Positions 47,699 through 56,769 are shown, numbered from the stretch's first letter. The stretch: DNA of 64,000 nucleotides from Pseudomonas sp. MYb327 (GCF_040438925.1 NZ_CP159258.1:434001-498000), one strand, 5' to 3'. Program-made: numbers and translations. Notes: generated from the letters alone by a model not told the origin.

Positions 47699-47893
47699 CT
47701 GACTGCGGTCGCCATACATTGCGCGGGTGGCACATGTGAGATTCGATAGGTGATGTGTTCGGCTGCGGAGCTAAAGCTACTTCGGCTATCGCTCTTTCGG
47801 GCTTTAGCCCGGCTCCACTTTACCTCCTCACGTTTGGTCGCCGTTGCTATGAGCCGGCAAGCAGTACCCGCCAGTAGATTCTCCGGGGCACGT

Positions 47894-48175
47894 TTACAGA
47901 TCCGGATAATCATCAAGCTTAAGGCTAGGAGCGCCTCCGTCCTCCGGCTCGCGCTTGGGCGTATGTATCACTCCGGCTTCAGCATCTGCACGCATCTGGT
48001 CGAGCTCTTTGTGAAATGCCTTGTCCTGAACCGTGGGTTTGCTGGTGTATGGTTTTCGGTCAGGTACAGGCTGGGCTGCGTAAGTCGTTACCGCGTCTGG
48101 ATCGTGCTGCAGCTTTTCTTGAACTTGCGATTCCAGCATTGCACGGAGCGCATCTTTGTCGGGACGGTTCAGCAA
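47894..48175 (-). CDS. Small hydrophilic protein with probable TTG start (93 aa)
   Basis: The reading frame can start at an upstream ATG (48211), but an AGGAG lies exactly 7 bases before TTG at 48175, giving LLNRPDKDALRAMLESQVQE with Met first. The body is polar (AQPVPDRKPYTSKPTVQDKA) and ends LKLDDYPDL. No family recognised. The strong Shine-Dalgarno placement is the reason for preferring the TTG. Confidence 0.5.
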   Translation of the reverse strand: MLNRPDKDALRAMLESQVQEKLQHDPDAVTTYAAQPVPDRKPYTSKPTVQDKAFHKELDQMRADAEAGVIHTPKREPEDGGAPSLKLDDYPDL

Positions 48176-48434
48176 TTTGTTACTCCTATTCGGGAGCCAG
48201 GCACTAGCCATTCGATTGGTACATTGAGCCGTTGGTAAGGGCAGGGCCGTTTATTTCGTGGTTGCATCGCAGATTGGCAGTTGCCCGGATTGCAGGTTAA
48301 AAATCCTGGTAAGCCTACCAAGCCTTGGCGGCAACCGTCTGTGATGAAAATGATGTCATAGCTACAGTCTTGGATGCAGCTTTCGAGATGACTGAAGTAA
48401 CCAAACCCTCACCTGCCTTTTTTTGCATGGAGGC

Positions 48435-48752
48435 TCAGAGGGCAGCGAGCAATCGTTCGAGCTGTTCTCGCTCCCAGGCGCTCAACAGCTCGACAGGGTC
48501 AACTCCATCGCGCTCCCAGAGCTCAAGCGTCCCGATTCGGCCATCAGGCGACCTGCAGTAATCGCAGTAGTCCAGGGTGTCACAGTCATTGAAAAGCGTG
48601 AGCTGCCAGCCATCAATCTCCACGGGCATGAGGCCGTGGTAGATCTCGCTCCAGGACTGGATGGAGCTTCGCATCATGATGCGTTTGCCGAGCGCGACGT
48701 CCGTCAGCATCTGGTAGACCTCGCGGGCCGGTAGGAGAGGGGGCGTGTTCAA
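48435..48752 (-). CDS. Small conserved Pseudomonas protein (DUF7693-like)
   Basis: About 105 aa from a TTG start: MNTPPLLPAREVYQMLTDVA, then WSEIYHGLMPVEIDGWQLTL, FNDCDTLDYCDYCRSPDGR, ERDGVDPVELLSAWEREQLE. The block DGW-x-L/I-T-L-(Y/F)-NDCDTLDYC-x-x-CRSPDGR is well conserved in a Pseudomonas family that I recall as DUF7693; the number should be checked. Three nearby cysteines could hold a metal. Function unknown. Bases 48753-48872 hold no gene. Confidence 0.62.
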   Translation of the reverse strand: MNTPPLLPAREVYQMLTDVALGKRIMMRSSIQSWSEIYHGLMPVEIDGWQLTLFNDCDTLDYCDYCRSPDGRIGTLELWERDGVDPVELLSAWEREQLERLLAAL

Positions 48753-48872
48753 AGTGTTCTGCGCTCGCGTCGTCGCTTGCCCATAGCCAGGCTGCGGTAT
48801 GAAGTGGCGTGAATGGAGAGGTCGCGCCTTCGGGCAAACCAGACCCGGCTAGCCTTACAAACTCGAAACCTA

Positions 48873-49082
48873 TCACTCTGGCGACATCAGCACCGCAAGC
48901 GTCATGTTGATGAATTCCTCGTTCATGCTGATTGTGTCCAAAGCGCCACGAACGTTGCCGGCAACCTCTGTTGATCCACGCTGCTCAATCCACAGTGACA
49001 GCTCCATGATCGCAGCTTCAAGCGCTAACTGATTTTGATTGATCTTGAAGAGTAGGGAAGGGAGTAAGTCTGCGTTCGGCAT
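48873..49082 (-). CDS. Small helical protein, copy B (69 aa)
   Basis: MPNADLLPSLLFKINQNQLA, then LEAAIMELSLWIEQRGSTEV and GNVRGALDTISMNEEFINMT. Near-duplicate of copy A at 46551-46760, same strand. The DNA is less similar than the protein, with silent changes, so the pair is maintained by selection rather than recent. Confidence 0.72.
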   Translation of the reverse strand: MPNADLLPSLLFKINQNQLALEAAIMELSLWIEQRGSTEVAGNVRGALDTISMNEEFINMTLAVLMSPE

Positions 49083-49164
49083 TGTGATTCTTCCGTGAGT
49101 AAGCTCAAAAAATGCACGCTGTCGAGCAGGGCTCGTCTAGGAAACAGCATGAATATCGGATAAG

Positions 49165-51810
49165 TCAGGCCGTTTGAAATGGCTTTTTCCTGGCCGCATT
49201 GCGATCTGATCTGGCCTTTTCGTACGCCTTTTTCCTCTTTGTCGCTTCACCTATTAGATCGATAGCTACCTCGACATCACGTAGCAGTTGTTCAGGTGGT
49301 GGGATCGGCAGTTGACGTGCAGCGGGCGTATCGTGCGCTTCAATTGCCTCGCACGACCGGTCATAAATGTCGATCAATGTTTCCCACTCAGCTTGGGTGT
49401 GACCGATCACTGCTCCGAAGGACTCAACCGATACGACATCGCTAAAAGGCTGCACGGTATTGTTCATAAATTCTTCGCGAACAGCTCTTTCAATGGTGCC
49501 CCGTAATTTTCCGTATGCCCTTGTCACAGCCTGCGCGCTGTCGTCATTCATATACGTCCCCATAGTCTTTTGTATTTCTTGGGCAACCTCAGCGATGTCC
49601 TCCAAACGCATCTTGCAATTCATGGTTTCCCAGGTAAGACCGTCGACTATTTGGCCTGGCGCGTTATCCCAACGAACGGATTTGTAGCTAGCCTCGACTC
49701 CCGATTTTCGTTGAGCGGTGTTCAGCTCTGTGAGGAAAACCGCGTCATGGGTGAGCACAATGACTTGTCGTTCCTCTGCCAATAATGCGAGACGTTCTGC
49801 CATTTTCCGGCGGTAGCGGTGATCCAATGATGTCGACGGGTCATCGAATATGACGGCGGAGTGATGAGGCAACGAGCGGATTTCGGCCAAGAAGAGTGCC
49901 AGTGCAATTGCTCGTTGTTCCCCCTCGGAAAGCAGATGGTGAGCATCAAGATTGGAACCTTTTATTTTCAGTGTGACTTTGGTTGTGCCCGCACTCGTTC
50001 GCCCAGCGAGCTCAGGTTCAATGTCACGTCGATATCCTAGAAGCTGCAACTCGGCCGTCATAGCTTCGGCCAAAGCAGAAGTGACGTACAGCCTGGCGAG
50101 GTTCGTCATTTTTGTTGAGACACCGGTCGGACTTAGTGCTGCTAGGCACTTATCGAGATTTTGCCGCACGATGCTGTTTTGAACATATTGCTCAGCTTGT
50201 GGCAGCAACAATACGAACGCCTGACGAGCCCTGAGCTGCTTAAGCTCCTCCTGAAGTCGCGCTCGATTCTCCGGATCATCCGATTCGCGCAGCGTTTTGG
50301 CAGCTAATTTGTTTGCTTCTATTAACCGGCGTAACCGGATTTCCAGCCGATCGCCGTCAGGGAAGTCCGGAGCCGCCGGAGTCCAATCATTCGTTTCGAC
50401 CGCCGTTTTCAGCCATGCTCTGCGTAACTGCCAGGCCTCACAAACTGCTACCAAATGAGCATGCTCATCCGGTGCTATTGCTATCAATTCGGCCAATGAG
50501 GGGGCGTCGAGCGGGGTAAAGCTTGCACTATTCAGTACAGTTAAAGCTGCTCGAAGTGCGTTCGCAGCAGCGGTTGCATTTGCCGCTGCATGCTCGTTGA
50601 CGAAGGTTGAAAAATCTCGCATGCGCTGCTGTGCATCAGGGGCCAAAACTGTCTGACATAAAACGCATTTCGCTCCGTCCTCTGTGTGTGGAAACGGGTG
50701 CCTTGGGTACGCATCCGTAGTAGAAAAGCGTTCGGCGGCCTCAAAGAGTAATTTCCAAAGACCGTTTCCAGTTCCAGGAAGCGTTGCTTCATCCACCTCG
50801 CGTAAGTTTTTCTGTGCAGCCTGGTAGGCCGCCTCGGCATCTATGTTTTCATCATGAAGGCGCCTGAGAGTCTGAAGGGCTTCATCAGACACTAGGGCAT
50901 AAGCTGACACTGCGTGCTGAGCGCCAACCTCCAGCCGCTCGGACTGTCTGTCCAAGGCTTGAGCCTTGGGTTCCGGGTTCATGTCTTGTAGGGTTTGTGC
51001 GAGTTCCTGCAAGCGGGTTTCGTCTTCTGCGCTCAATGTCCCTAGTGTTCTCATGACTTCGACGTCAGTCGCCACGCCCAATTCTTTAATGAGAGCACCC
51101 ACCTCTGTCTCACCGCGTACAGGGTCAAACAGTCCAGCATTAAGGGCCACTGCGTCACGCTCAACTGTGATGATACGGTGCAGCTCTCGCTGTGCGAGTA
51201 CAAGGCGATTCATTTGCCCCAAGCCATAGGGTAAAAAGACGGGCGTTCCTTCTTCTTCCACGTAATCCATAGCGCATGCCGCGTCATACACGGAGATCAT
51301 GCTCAAATCTGAGTTTGAAGGCTCCCCCTGCGTCCACGTATTTTGCAGAGGACGGCCATCGACGAGGTAAGAAACATCCGCCGCTGGCACTCCTGCCTCA
51401 CCGAATGCGTTGCAGCGGACATTGTCGCGTCGCCTAGCTCGACAGGTATTTTTGAGTAGCCTTGCGTACCCTGATTTACCGACACCATTTTCGCCGAACA
51501 ACACGGTCAAACCATTAGGCTGCAGATCTACTCCACGCCCTGCTGGGAAGCCATTGATGTTAGACAGATTGGAGAGACCTAAAAGTTGGACAGTTGAACC
51601 ACTTCCAATTCCTGCTACATGATCTTGAGTGAGTGGTGAGGCACGTTCGGGGGAAGCAGGCCCATTCCCATGAGCCTCTTTGATCATCGCAACCAGGCTA
51701 TCAAGGTCGGCAGGACTTAGCGTGTCTTGGGTAAATAGCCGCCTGAGAGCATCTCTTTGCCAATCTTTAAGTTCGGCAGACCACACCAATAAATCATCGA
51801 CCAGGCTCAT
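49165..51810 (-). CDS. SMC-like AAA/ABC ATPase of defence type (881 aa)
   Basis: Start at 51810 (MSLVDDLLVWSAELKDWQRD), preceded by GGAGCG; the upstream 32 codons are untypical. Walker A LTVLFGENGVGKSGYARLL near residue 95, ABC signature LLSEGEQRAIALALFLAEIR, Walker B SAVIFDDPSTSLDH and His-switch VIVLTHDAVFL. A CxxC pair (KCVLCQTVL) lies in the coiled middle, as in RloC-like zinc-hook proteins. The C-terminal part (LRGTIERAVREEFMNNTVQP to DRSCEAIEAHD) has the R-x3-E and later His layout seen in PrrC/RloC anticodon nucleases, by inference only. Stand-alone ATPases of this type sit in defence islands, as here. Confidence 0.82.
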   Translation of the reverse strand: MSLVDDLLVWSAELKDWQRDALRRLFTQDTLSPADLDSLVAMIKEAHGNGPASPERASPLTQDHVAGIGSGSTVQLLGLSNLSNINGFPAGRGVDLQPNGLTVLFGENGVGKSGYARLLKNTCRARRRDNVRCNAFGEAGVPAADVSYLVDGRPLQNTWTQGEPSNSDLSMISVYDAACAMDYVEEEGTPVFLPYGLGQMNRLVLAQRELHRIITVERDAVALNAGLFDPVRGETEVGALIKELGVATDVEVMRTLGTLSAEDETRLQELAQTLQDMNPEPKAQALDRQSERLEVGAQHAVSAYALVSDEALQTLRRLHDENIDAEAAYQAAQKNLREVDEATLPGTGNGLWKLLFEAAERFSTTDAYPRHPFPHTEDGAKCVLCQTVLAPDAQQRMRDFSTFVNEHAAANATAAANALRAALTVLNSASFTPLDAPSLAELIAIAPDEHAHLVAVCEAWQLRRAWLKTAVETNDWTPAAPDFPDGDRLEIRLRRLIEANKLAAKTLRESDDPENRARLQEELKQLRARQAFVLLLPQAEQYVQNSIVRQNLDKCLAALSPTGVSTKMTNLARLYVTSALAEAMTAELQLLGYRRDIEPELAGRTSAGTTKVTLKIKGSNLDAHHLLSEGEQRAIALALFLAEIRSLPHHSAVIFDDPSTSLDHRYRRKMAERLALLAEERQVIVLTHDAVFLTELNTAQRKSGVEASYKSVRWDNAPGQIVDGLTWETMNCKMRLEDIAEVAQEIQKTMGTYMNDDSAQAVTRAYGKLRGTIERAVREEFMNNTVQPFSDVVSVESFGAVIGHTQAEWETLIDIYDRSCEAIEAHDTPAARQLPIPPPEQLLRDVEVAIDLIGEATKRKKAYEKARSDRNAARKKPFQTA

Positions 51811-51937
51811 GCATTTTCGCTCCATCCGTGGTGGAGCTTGGCGATAGGCCGTCCCCACAAACGCCATGAAGCATAGTCTACAGTTGATTGCTTCACTCAC
51901 TTGCACCGATGGTTGGGCTAGCTCCGACCTAGTAGAT

Positions 51938-52214
51938 ATCGAAGATCAATGCCGACAAGACAGGCAACCTATTTTGAGCAACAGATCAGGCGCTCACCTG
52001 ACGATTTCAATAGCTCTTTCAGATTCCCCACCTACGGCTGTACCAGCATGAAACGCTCCTGGCCCATCAGCGCAATCGCGTAGCGCACATGCAGACCACC
52101 TCGTTCCCAGACGAGCGTTTTGGAGATCCTGGCGTTAAGTATCTGCGCGTAGTAAGTACAGGCTTCGTCGAGATTCTTGACCAGTACATCTACGTGACTG
52201 AATTTCAGATCCAT
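51938..52214 (-). pseudogene. VOC/glyoxalase-fold protein, nonsense-truncated
   Basis: ATG 52214 with AGGAGG upstream starts MDLKFSHVDVLVKNLDEACT, then YYAQILNARISKTLVWERGG and RFMLVQP, then TAG. The same frame goes on VGNLKELLKSSGER, which is what usual family members have at that point, so the stop is an in-frame nonsense mutation. After LICCSK the frame is lost. Only the first half of a glyoxalase/dioxygenase-fold domain would be made. Confidence 0.7.
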
Positions 52215-52381
52215 TTGCAGTCCTCCTGTTGAAACGGCGTCAATGGTAAACACGACATAGCGTTTTCCTCGATGCTTCGCTGATCGAACACGTTTATCCA
52301 AAGTCGTAGTGAAATATCAAAACGACACTGGTAATGTCCTGGCCACGTTCGTCAAACCATTAAGGGATGGAGGCGAAAATA

Positions 52382-52420
52382 GAAGCCCTGGAGCCGCGAA
52401 CCTCCGGGGCTTCGTTTTTT
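52382..52420 (+). terminator. Orphan strong terminator
   Basis: A 12-bp stem GAAGCCCTGGAG/CTCCGGGGCTTC (one T-G pair) with 8-base loop, then GTTTTTT on the plus strand. No plus-strand gene remains upstream, suggesting a deleted gene. Bases 52421-52592 hold no supported gene. Confidence 0.8.
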
Positions 52421-52592
52421 CTACGCAGCAGCCACGTGGGCAATCAAGATATAGCTTCACAGCGGACTGACGTGACTGGCTCCGACGGCGTGGTTTATCG
52501 GGTCGTAGCCGGGGGCGAAAACTGATTGTGAGCCAAGCGTATGGACGGCCTAAGCCCACTCGGTGATCCGCACGGCTGAGTATGCGGCTTCG

Positions 52593-53897
52593 TTACTCGA
52601 AGCCTTTGGGATCCCTCAGGAACTCTTCGGCGATGTGCAGTGCGCTGATGTGATGTGCATGGACGATGGGATTGCCGCATGAACAATCTGTGGTCTTCGC
52701 TTCCCGTGTCCACACTCCGCTTGCCTGCCTTCGATATGTCCAGCCCGTGATGAAGCCGGCGCCGGTCAGTCGGAGTCCTGGGTGTTTGACGGTGAGTTCA
52801 CAGACCTCAAATAGGTCGGGCCCGCGAGGTATGACACCAACGCCCTTCTGGTAGAGCGTCAGGTGATTTAGGGTCGGATGCTTGATCAACGTGTCTGCTT
52901 CGAATGCTACCGTGCCATTCACATTGATTAGCTTCTCGATCTCAGGGAAGCGAAGGGGCTTGCTCGTGTCGGCTGAGCCATAGAGCACCATGTCCGGAAT
53001 TTCGACGAAGATTCCACTGTGAGGGTTACCATCAATCGAATCCTGGGTATCCAGAATCCTTGCACCACGATAGTACGCCGTTTGCGCACCTGCGATTTTC
53101 ACAAAGCTCGGATGGTATTCCGGAAGCTCCAGTGTTCGCTTGAACGCAGGCAGATTTTTGAGGCTTGCCTCAGACTTGATCTCCTCCCAAGGTAAGCCCA
53201 GCAGTGATGTCAAGATCGGATCTTCTGCGGGAGAGGGAAAGAGCGTGTTCGTGTCGGTTAAGCCAAGGGCAGCGGCATATGCCTGCAGAACGTCGCTCGG
53301 GACAGTGATTTGTGCGAGAAAGCAATTCTGTGGAATCGGATCGTGCAGAGGGCCGAGAAGCCAAGCTGACTGAGCCACGGTGCGAGGTCTGTAGCCCTCA
53401 ATGGTCAACGTAGCCAAGTTGACTAGGCCTACGTGATTAGCGGCCTGCTTGTTTAGCACATACAAATGGCCAGTGCCGATCACAGGTGCATAGCGAGCCA
53501 TGCGCTTTCTGACCATCACCGCCCGCTCGTCACAGTCCTCGCACAACTCCAGAGTGGTCGCTTCAGTGTATTTGTGGCTGGCAAACCACGCAGCTACAGC
53601 TGGGCTGGAGGTGCAATCCACGTAAAACGAACGCCACCCGTAGTGTTGAAGGAGGGCCTGCTGGTAGCCAAAGTCTGCTCGATGTTTGGCGATGTATGCG
53701 TCCAACACGCTTTGGGAGTAGCGGCACCATTTGAGCATTTCGCTTGGTATGCAACCCTTTCTATCGAAGGACGTGCCGATGGAGGGGGTTCCCACCTCAC
53801 CGTAATGGGTGGTCTGGCCACGAAACAAAACATCCGCACCGAAGCTCCCAATGAGCTGGTTTAACTCGTCGACGCTTTTCGCTGCATATTGCTTCAA
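52593..53897 (-). CDS. FRG-domain protein (434 aa)
   Basis: The N-terminus has VLFRGQTTHYGEVGTPSIGT, the FRG motif (FRG plus following R/Q and aromatic residues), then QQALLQHYGWRSFYVDCTSS PAVAAWFASH, typical of FRG domains (about 1-230). The C-terminal region ends with CSCGNPIVHAHHISALHIAE, a Cys/His-rich patch that may bind zinc. FRG domains occur in phage-defence and plasmid proteins; no reaction is established. GGAGGCACC lies before the ATG. Stands alone between the ATPase and the CBASS-like unit. Confidence 0.78.
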   Translation of the reverse strand: MKQYAAKSVDELNQLIGSFGADVLFRGQTTHYGEVGTPSIGTSFDRKGCIPSEMLKWCRYSQSVLDAYIAKHRADFGYQQALLQHYGWRSFYVDCTSSPAVAAWFASHKYTEATTLELCEDCDERAVMVRKRMARYAPVIGTGHLYVLNKQAANHVGLVNLATLTIEGYRPRTVAQSAWLLGPLHDPIPQNCFLAQITVPSDVLQAYAAALGLTDTNTLFPSPAEDPILTSLLGLPWEEIKSEASLKNLPAFKRTLELPEYHPSFVKIAGAQTAYYRGARILDTQDSIDGNPHSGIFVEIPDMVLYGSADTSKPLRFPEIEKLINVNGTVAFEADTLIKHPTLNHLTLYQKGVGVIPRGPDLFEVCELTVKHPGLRLTGAGFITGWTYRRQASGVWTREAKTTDCSCGNPIVHAHHISALHIAEEFLRDPKGFE

Positions 53898-54146
53898 GGT
53901 GCCTCCCTCCCTCGCGATCGCGTATGGCGTTCGTGATTACCTGTGCCCTACAGATTCGCTACAACGAGCAGCGCAAGCTGAGACGCCAGCATTCTTGCAC
54001 AGGCATGGTGTCGCTGAGGAGCTTCTGCAAGCCGTGCAGATAGAGGCCGGTAATATCAGGTTATGCCTTGGGGTGCTTTCTCAGTCGCCGGTTTGATACC
54101 GTGCTAGCGGTTCGACCCCAAGTAGCCTGTTCAGAAGGAATCAGTC

Positions 54147-54548
54147 ATGTTGATGTTTAGGAAGTACAGCCCGAGGTTCGCCAGTGAGGGGGAAATTGCT
54201 GCGCAGCGCTATGCCAACAAGCTGGTGTGGCCCGGTCGTGTGGTTTCCTTACTACTCGCGTTTCCGCTAACGCAGTGGCTTGCAGCGATTCTCGGAATCG
54301 TTATGGGGCTGATCGTCTATGCGGTAGGGGGGGATTTTCGGAAACATGAGAAAGCGCTCGCCGGGCAGACCCCTTTCTGGCGTCGGCTCTGGCTGATGAA
54401 GGGTGGTGCAACGTTCTTGGGTTGTACCGTCGTTGCTGCCGGCGTGGCGCTGGGTCAGACAGATTGGTTGGGCAAGGCGCATGCGTTTCATGAGGTCGCC
54501 CAATCAGCTATGACATTCGTGACCCTTACCGAAGCGTTGTTTAAGTAA
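54147..54548 (+). CDS. Small membrane protein (133 aa)
   Basis: MLMFRKYSPRFASEGEIAAQ, two helices close together (VVSLLLAFPLTQWLAAILGI and VMGLIVYAVGG) and a third stretch (GGATFLGCTVVAAGVALGQ). GAAGGAATC precedes the ATG. No family with a known role. It lies head-to-tail against the minus-strand nucleotidyltransferase, so it is outside that operon. Bases 53898-54146 hold no clear gene. Confidence 0.62.
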   Translation: MLMFRKYSPRFASEGEIAAQRYANKLVWPGRVVSLLLAFPLTQWLAAILGIVMGLIVYAVGGDFRKHEKALAGQTPFWRRLWLMKGGATFLGCTVVAAGVALGQTDWLGKAHAFHEVAQSAMTFVTLTEALFK

Positions 54549-54635
54549 ACGACCTGCGAGAGGTCGGTCACTCCGACCTCTCATGCCCGTTCCGGGGAAG
54601 CGCTCCTCGCACGTTCTTTTTCCTGACAATCGTAT

Positions 54636-55919
54636 TCAGATCGGCACAATGATCCGACTGCGGGCTACACAAACATTGTCTTTCACTGCGTAGCATTCCA
54701 CGTAATGATCGCCTTGGAAGGTGGAGTGCTCGGTGATTTGGCTGTGGCCGCTGTCGATACGGATCTCGCCGCGAATCATGTTTCGCTCGATAGCCTGCGG
54801 GCCAACATTCTTAACCTTCCAGTAGATCTTATAGGGTGGCGGCACATCGATCTCGGCGACCCAGAATGTCAACTCACGCTGCTTCGGAATCCGGTAGGTC
54901 ATGACGCGAGACATGAGATTGCGAAGTCGGTCACCCTCGTTCTTAACCGAGCAATCGATGCGTAGGGTGTACTGTATGTCGAGGCTGAATTTTTGACCGA
55001 TGAACTGCTCGACGTTCTTGACGCGGTTTTCCTCGATGGCCTGCTTTTTTTCCTGCTCGACGTATTCGGGGAAATGCTCGCCAAACACCGTGCTCCACCG
55101 CTCATGAGCAACCTCGGCATCGCCCAGGGCCTCCTGTAAGCGCCTCAGCGCCTTTTTGGCTTTGGGGTGGAAGTTTCCTGATTTGGTGACGATGGAGCCG
55201 CTACCGGGTGCACGCCACTGTTCCTTGTTCTCATCGATATCTACCAGATACGCGAAGAAATCCCGAGTCATTTCGCTGTAAGCGGCATAGGACTTGGTGT
55301 CGTAGTCCGTGGTGCTCTTTAGGAACTGGTAGCACAGGGTATCGATGAGCATCCCCTTTAGCGGCACGCCATGATCGTTCTTCCAGGCTCGCACCATTTT
55401 GCAAAGACGCTTGAGGTTATGATTTTTGTCCTGGTTTAGCGTGTTGATCTCATCGATTTCAGCGACCGGGTTGCAAGTTTCCCAGCTGCCTCCGTCATTG
55501 GCATCCGGATAGGTGTAACTGCCATCCTCATGATCGAATGCCGGGAGAACCTCCACCACGTAGTCCGAGAAATTTATCGACACCACCTGCTGCTGGGCCC
55601 TCACCTCATGGTTCGGGAAGCGCTCTTTCAGAGCAAGCCGGATCTCACCCAGCAACGACGACTGCTTATTGTTCTCGTAGCGCTGGAAGCGATCGTATAC
55701 CGACCACGGCAGCACGAACGCCATGTCCAGGTCGCTTACGCCGTGCACTGCGGTATGTCGACCGTACGAGCCGACCTGACGGCAGTGCAGGGTTTCTGAG
55801 GCACTGTCGTAGTATTTTCCGTTTAGCTTCTCGGTGATCTGCCGGTAGCTTTTGGAGATCTCGTCGGCATTTTTGACCGCCAGGTTTCTACGAAACTGTT
55901 CGAAAAGCTCTTTACTCAT
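54636..55919 (-). CDS. CBASS-type CD-NTase (SMODS nucleotidyltransferase with AGS-C sensor)
   Basis: A 427-aa cGAS/DncV-like nucleotidyltransferase. The catalytic loop QVGSYGRHTAVHGVSDLDMA gives G50-S51 and metal ligands D63, D65, with E123 in VVEVLPAFDHED as third acid. The helical part (NLKRLCKMVRAWKNDHGVPL, LKGMLIDTLCYQFL) follows, then from about residue 310 an AGS-C-like beta domain (FTLR-type strands, YKIYWKVKNVGPQA, GDHYVECYAVKDN). Such enzymes make cyclic oligonucleotides on phage infection. It overlaps the SLATT effector gene by 8 bases. Product nucleotide unknown. Confidence 0.85.
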   Translation of the reverse strand: MSKELFEQFRRNLAVKNADEISKSYRQITEKLNGKYYDSASETLHCRQVGSYGRHTAVHGVSDLDMAFVLPWSVYDRFQRYENNKQSSLLGEIRLALKERFPNHEVRAQQQVVSINFSDYVVEVLPAFDHEDGSYTYPDANDGGSWETCNPVAEIDEINTLNQDKNHNLKRLCKMVRAWKNDHGVPLKGMLIDTLCYQFLKSTTDYDTKSYAAYSEMTRDFFAYLVDIDENKEQWRAPGSGSIVTKSGNFHPKAKKALRRLQEALGDAEVAHERWSTVFGEHFPEYVEQEKKQAIEENRVKNVEQFIGQKFSLDIQYTLRIDCSVKNEGDRLRNLMSRVMTYRIPKQRELTFWVAEIDVPPPYKIYWKVKNVGPQAIERNMIRGEIRIDSGHSQITEHSTFQGDHYVECYAVKDNVCVARSRIIVPI

Positions 55920-56532
55920 TGGTGCAGACTTCCTTCAGGGAGAGTAGAAGTTCCGGGTGTGCGGTAAGCCATGACCCGCCCACCAAAGCGATCAGAATCA
56001 CTACGATCAGTGCGTAAGCTGAAAACGGGATTTTGTCCCTGAAGAACGTAAATTCACGGTGTTCTGCGATCCAGTCGATCTGTTGATCCCAAAAGAATTT
56101 TTTATGAGCAAGCCAGCCCGAAAACAGAATGTGCTTCCTCTGGCAGGCCGATCGGAAATCAGTGGTGATTTGATCCAGTTCTGCTTGATCGGCTACGGTG
56201 AATTGCTGGTTGGATGTGCAACGGGCCGACATGCCTTTCAACTGATCAAGCAACTGAGTCAGCTTGTTCCCAGCCTGAAAATATTGCTCTTTGGTGTCTG
56301 CGTAGTAGGTGATGTAAAGGCTACAAATGCCGATCACCGTGATGAGCGCTGAGACATGTTTTGCCGCCAAAAAATCGATGTAGAGCGCGAGCACACCAAT
56401 CACCAAAGAGACCAGGCCGATCCATCCAGGGGCTTTCTCCACAATGTCGTAGGTGGAAAAGTGAAGTTTGGCGGAGTAACCGACGTCGTATGCCTTCTCG
56501 GCGATCAACTTCAGCGCAACCTGCTGATCCAT
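55912..56532 (-). CDS. SLATT-domain membrane effector (206 aa)
   Basis: The family layout is visible: short N-terminal helix (KLIAEKAYDVGYSAKLHFST), two adjacent membrane helices (WIGLVSLVIGVLALYIDF, about 37-54, and ALITVIGICSLYITYYAD, about 62-79), a helical cytoplasmic part (QYFQAGNKLTQLLDQLKGMS), and a further C-terminal membrane helix (YALIVVILIALVGGSWL, about 174-190). SLATT proteins are thought to form pores or disrupt membranes when a nucleotide signal is made. Its gene lies between two small genes and the CD-NTase (8-base overlap), matching the SMODS-SLATT arrangement described by bioinformatics. Confidence 0.82.
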   Translation of the reverse strand: MDQQVALKLIAEKAYDVGYSAKLHFSTYDIVEKAPGWIGLVSLVIGVLALYIDFLAAKHVSALITVIGICSLYITYYADTKEQYFQAGNKLTQLLDQLKGMSARCTSNQQFTVADQAELDQITTDFRSACQRKHILFSGWLAHKKFFWDQQIDWIAEHREFTFFRDKIPFSAYALIVVILIALVGGSWLTAHPELLLSLKEVCTNE

Positions 56533-56537
56533 ATAGC

Positions 56538-56699
56538 TTACCTGCAGTGAATGAGCGTCATGCCGACGTGGGTGGCTTCTGAGTAGATGGAGCCTTCGTA
56601 GATGTAGGCTACTGGACGACCGCAGTAAGCATACAAATGCTCGTTATCATCGGTATACGCTATTGGCGTACGTTCGCGATCATAGAAATCTAGGTTCAT
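56538..56699 (-). CDS. Small beta-flower-like protein in the CBASS operon (53 aa)
   Basis: Minus-strand frame: MNLDFYDRERTPIAYTDDNE, then HLYAYCGRPVAYIYEGSIYS, EATHVGMTLIHCR and TAA. The repeat FYDRxxxPIAYxDDxExLY-x-GxPVAY resembles the short repeats of 4-fold beta-flower proteins. It ends 5 bases before the SLATT start codon, so the two are surely co-transcribed. GAAGGG precedes the ATG. Possibly a small regulator, adaptor or inhibitor of the effector; this is inference from position. Confidence 0.7.
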   Translation of the reverse strand: MNLDFYDRERTPIAYTDDNEHLYAYCGRPVAYIYEGSIYSEATHVGMTLIHCR

Positions 56700-56729
56700 C
56701 AAAACCCTTCTTTTAGGAGCGAGGGAGTG

Positions 56730-56749
56730 CAGGGCACGGCTGTGCCCTG
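56730..56749. promoter_or_regulatory. Hairpin between the two small genes
   Basis: CAGGGCAC-GGCT-GTGCCCTG, a perfect 8-bp stem with 4-base loop and no T run. It could reduce or pause transcription between the 48-aa and 53-aa genes, or stabilise the downstream message. Confidence 0.45.
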
Positions 56750-56769
56750 AGCTCTGTTAAGCGGTCAAA

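Noticed and set aside
47269..47916. 215-codon minus-strand frame
   Set aside because: Opposite the small acidic gene at 47453, which has a good ribosome site and family-like sequence.
53809..54096. 95-codon plus-strand frame ending IRLCLGVLSQSPV
   Set aside because: First third overlaps the FRG gene start and no start signal; the tail looks protein-like but cannot be supported.
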